Assembly (NCBI GenBank): GCA_028820935.1
Contig: JAPPHZ010000047.1
Coordinates: 1 to 55,573 of the forward strand
Source: a bacterium
GTDB lineage: Bacteria > Actinomycetota > Acidimicrobiia > Spongiisociales > Spongiisociaceae
Direction of reading: 5' to 3'
Length of the DNA: 55,573 bases
Position numbers and translations under genes: made by a program. The stretch's first letter is position 1; each line of letters begins with the position of its first letter. The notes under the pieces were generated by a model. It searched no databases and was not told where the DNA came from. It was given only the letters and a program-made list of their open reading frames with translations. Of this stretch, positions 54,276-55,573 are shown one piece after another.

Positions 54276-55377
54276 TGAATTCGTCCTCCCTGGCTGCCTT
54301 TCTCTTTGACCCTTCAGGAACCACCTGCGGTCGGCTCTTGGGAAACACTTCTGCGATGGTTCGACACAGAAGCTCCGCGTCGCGAAGGACCCTGTGTGCC
54401 ATTTGTTCGGTCACGATCAGACGCTGTCCTTCTTTAAGGGTGCTGGTTGGGACACTGGTGAGATACTTAGAGTCGACAATTCCGTCACAGTGAGTAAAGA
54501 CGTGGCGGGTTGCCCACGATTCCTGCAATTCCGTCCACGTAGGGCCGATCCTCTCCCGGACATCAATCCCGAGGTGCGTGAGGAAGAGGTCGGCAAGGTC
54601 GTCGAGACGTTGGAACACCTGTCCTCGTCCCTTCAGTATGTCCTCGGCTCCCGGGACTCGTTCCCCGAAAGTGCGTCTGGCCAGATTCTCGACAATCCCT
54701 ACTGCGTTCTCGATGGTGTCGACACAGGTGCGATCTATCACTCCCGACTCCCTCAGTTCGGCATGTTGTGCTGCGGGCACATGGGTCAGGGCATCGAGCC
54801 GAGTGGTTTCAGCGGCAAGACTGTCTAGTGCGGTCAATAGGGCTGGGAGTTGTCCACAAACGGGGCAGAAGCGGTGCTCTCCAAACACTGCGTACCTGAA
54901 CCGGCAGGCTGGGCAAGACCGCTCCCTCACCAGCCGCTCCTCGCTGACGCCTGGAAGTGGCTGCGGGTAGAACGGATCGGTGTGATATGAGATCTGCAGA
55001 GGGGAGTTGTGGGAGTTGAGTGATGACCCACCCAGGGCACTTTGGAGGGTGTCGCGTACCTTTTGCATGGCGTAGTCAGCAGCCGCCCGTTTTGCTCGTT
55101 CCAGTTGCTGGGCGGTAGTGAAGCGGCCGGCCTCGTCTTGGTGACCGCAGTACACGCACCAGAGAAGCTGTTCGTTGGGCAGCGCCTGATAGTCGTCAGA
55201 CGCTATCCGGAAATGCTGCCCACAAGATGGGCACTCTCGTCCGACATGACCTTCTTCGTCGGCTGGGACGCTAACTGTCATCCTCACCTGCCCCAGGCCA
55301 TCCTCGCCCAAGAACTCCACGCCCTCTGGGAATCTGTAGTGGAACATGAAATCGAGTCTACGCGTCAGGTGTGACAT
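54262..55377 (-). CDS. Double zinc-ribbon protein with C-terminal HEPN-like domain
   Basis: 371 residues from ATG 55377. Two CxxC...CxxC zinc ribbons: C49/C52 with C74/C77 and C155/C158 with C171/C174. The C-terminal helical domain (about 180-345) contains RHVFTH (R291-x4-H296) followed by CDGIVDSKYL, the arrangement seen in HEPN domains of apparent RNases and nucleic-acid sensors. First gene of the minus-strand operon; it overlaps the HEAT-like gene by 14 bp. The zinc ribbons could recognise nucleic acid and the HEPN part could cut RNA; both roles are inferred. Confidence 0.72.
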   Translation of the reverse strand: MSHLTRRLDFMFHYRFPEGVEFLGEDGLGQVRMTVSVPADEEGHVGRECPSCGQHFRIASDDYQALPNEQLLWCVYCGHQDEAGRFTTAQQLERAKRAAADYAMQKVRDTLQSALGGSSLNSHNSPLQISYHTDPFYPQPLPGVSEERLVRERSCPACRFRYAVFGEHRFCPVCGQLPALLTALDSLAAETTRLDALTHVPAAQHAELRESGVIDRTCVDTIENAVGIVENLARRTFGERVPGAEDILKGRGQVFQRLDDLADLFLTHLGIDVRERIGPTWTELQESWATRHVFTHCDGIVDSKYLTSVPTSTLKEGQRLIVTEQMAHRVLRDAELLCRTIAEVFPKSRPQVVPEGSKRKAAREDEFSAWN

Positions 55378-55524
55378 CCCTACGACACGTCGGCCTAGGG
55401 CACCCCGGCAGGCCAGAGACCATCCACAAAAGGAAAACCCGGTATTACCCGAGCGAAGACGAGGGAGGGATCGGACTTACGAAAAGGCCGATCGGATGGG
55501 TTGTTGTGACCGTGCACTTGTTGG
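55378..55524. other. Upstream region of the three-gene operon
   Basis: Presumed promoter region of the minus-strand operon. I see no clear -35/-10 pair. No gene fits. Confidence 0.3.
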
Positions 55525-55570
55525 CGATCACTGAAAGTCCCCACTCTCGATCACTGAAATTCCCCACCTC
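55525..55570. repeat. Two tandem 23-bp repeats resembling IS21-family end repeats
   Basis: Two adjacent copies, CGATCACTGAAAGTCCCCAC plus TCT (55525-55547) and CGATCACTGAAATTCCCCAC plus CTC (55548-55570), differ at few positions. The reverse complement, GTGGGGA-TTTCAGTGATCG, resembles the repeated terminal sequences of IS21-type elements. No istA or istB lies next to it in the window, so it may be a solo end, or the element may continue beyond the right edge. Confidence 0.5.
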
Positions 55571-55573
55571 CTG

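Overview
The window is high-GC DNA from a Gram-positive-type, probably actinobacterial host. The pointers are a class II (B12-dependent) ribonucleotide reductase, a Gram-positive LexA box, frequent GTG/TTG starts, several promoters whose -10 box sits 7 bp before the start codon (leaderless mRNA), and transfer and pilus loci with no outer-membrane parts (no VirB7/9/10, no secretin). I cannot name the genus. No tRNA, rRNA, CRISPR array, Rep or Par gene was seen.

Layout. (1) 0.5-1.6 kb: a tyrosine recombinase gene broken by one in-frame TAA. (2) 2.0-9.1 kb: on the minus strand a giant MobF relaxase-helicase-primase fusion and a small AlpA/Xis-type DNA-binding protein, then a secreted HNH nuclease lipoprotein on the plus strand. 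(3) 9.4-20.3 kb: plus-strand establishment block with class II ribonucleotide reductase, a DarB-like methylase-helicase, small proteins and an ArdC antirestriction protein. (4) 20.4-32.3 kb: a type IV secretion operon (pilin-like ORF, VirB4, VirB6-like, lytic transglycosylase, VirD4 coupling protein, a second ArdC-like protein with an altered active site, TcpC/VirB8-like protein). (5) 32.3-33.0 kb: a two-gene minus-strand cassette. (6) 33.2-42.9 kb: an operon behind a LexA-boxed promoter with a lipoprotein, a Cys/Thr-rich surface protein and a Tad-type pilus set. (7) 43.1-44.2 kb: an intact P4-type integrase on the minus strand, probably marking the right edge of an integrative conjugative element. 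(8) 44.9-55.4 kb: a defence-like region with an XRE-ImmA pair, a HEPN protein, a membrane protein, and a tightly overlapping three-gene operon (Zn-ribbon/HEPN, HEAT-like solenoid, PD-(D/E)XK-like nuclease) that I do not recognise as a named system.

How it fits together. A repeated operator, CGAACG-N5-CGAACG, lies 19-20 bp upstream of a CATRGT-like -10 box at four promoters: relaxase, AlpA-like regulator, ribonucleotide reductase and type IV secretion operon. This suggests one element-encoded regulator controls DNA processing, dNTP supply and the transfer channel together. The Tad operon uses a separate promoter with a perfect LexA palindrome between -35 and -10, so pilus formation is probably tied to DNA damage. 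ArdC and the methylase-helicase probably protect incoming DNA, and the relaxase-fused primase could start second-strand synthesis in the recipient.
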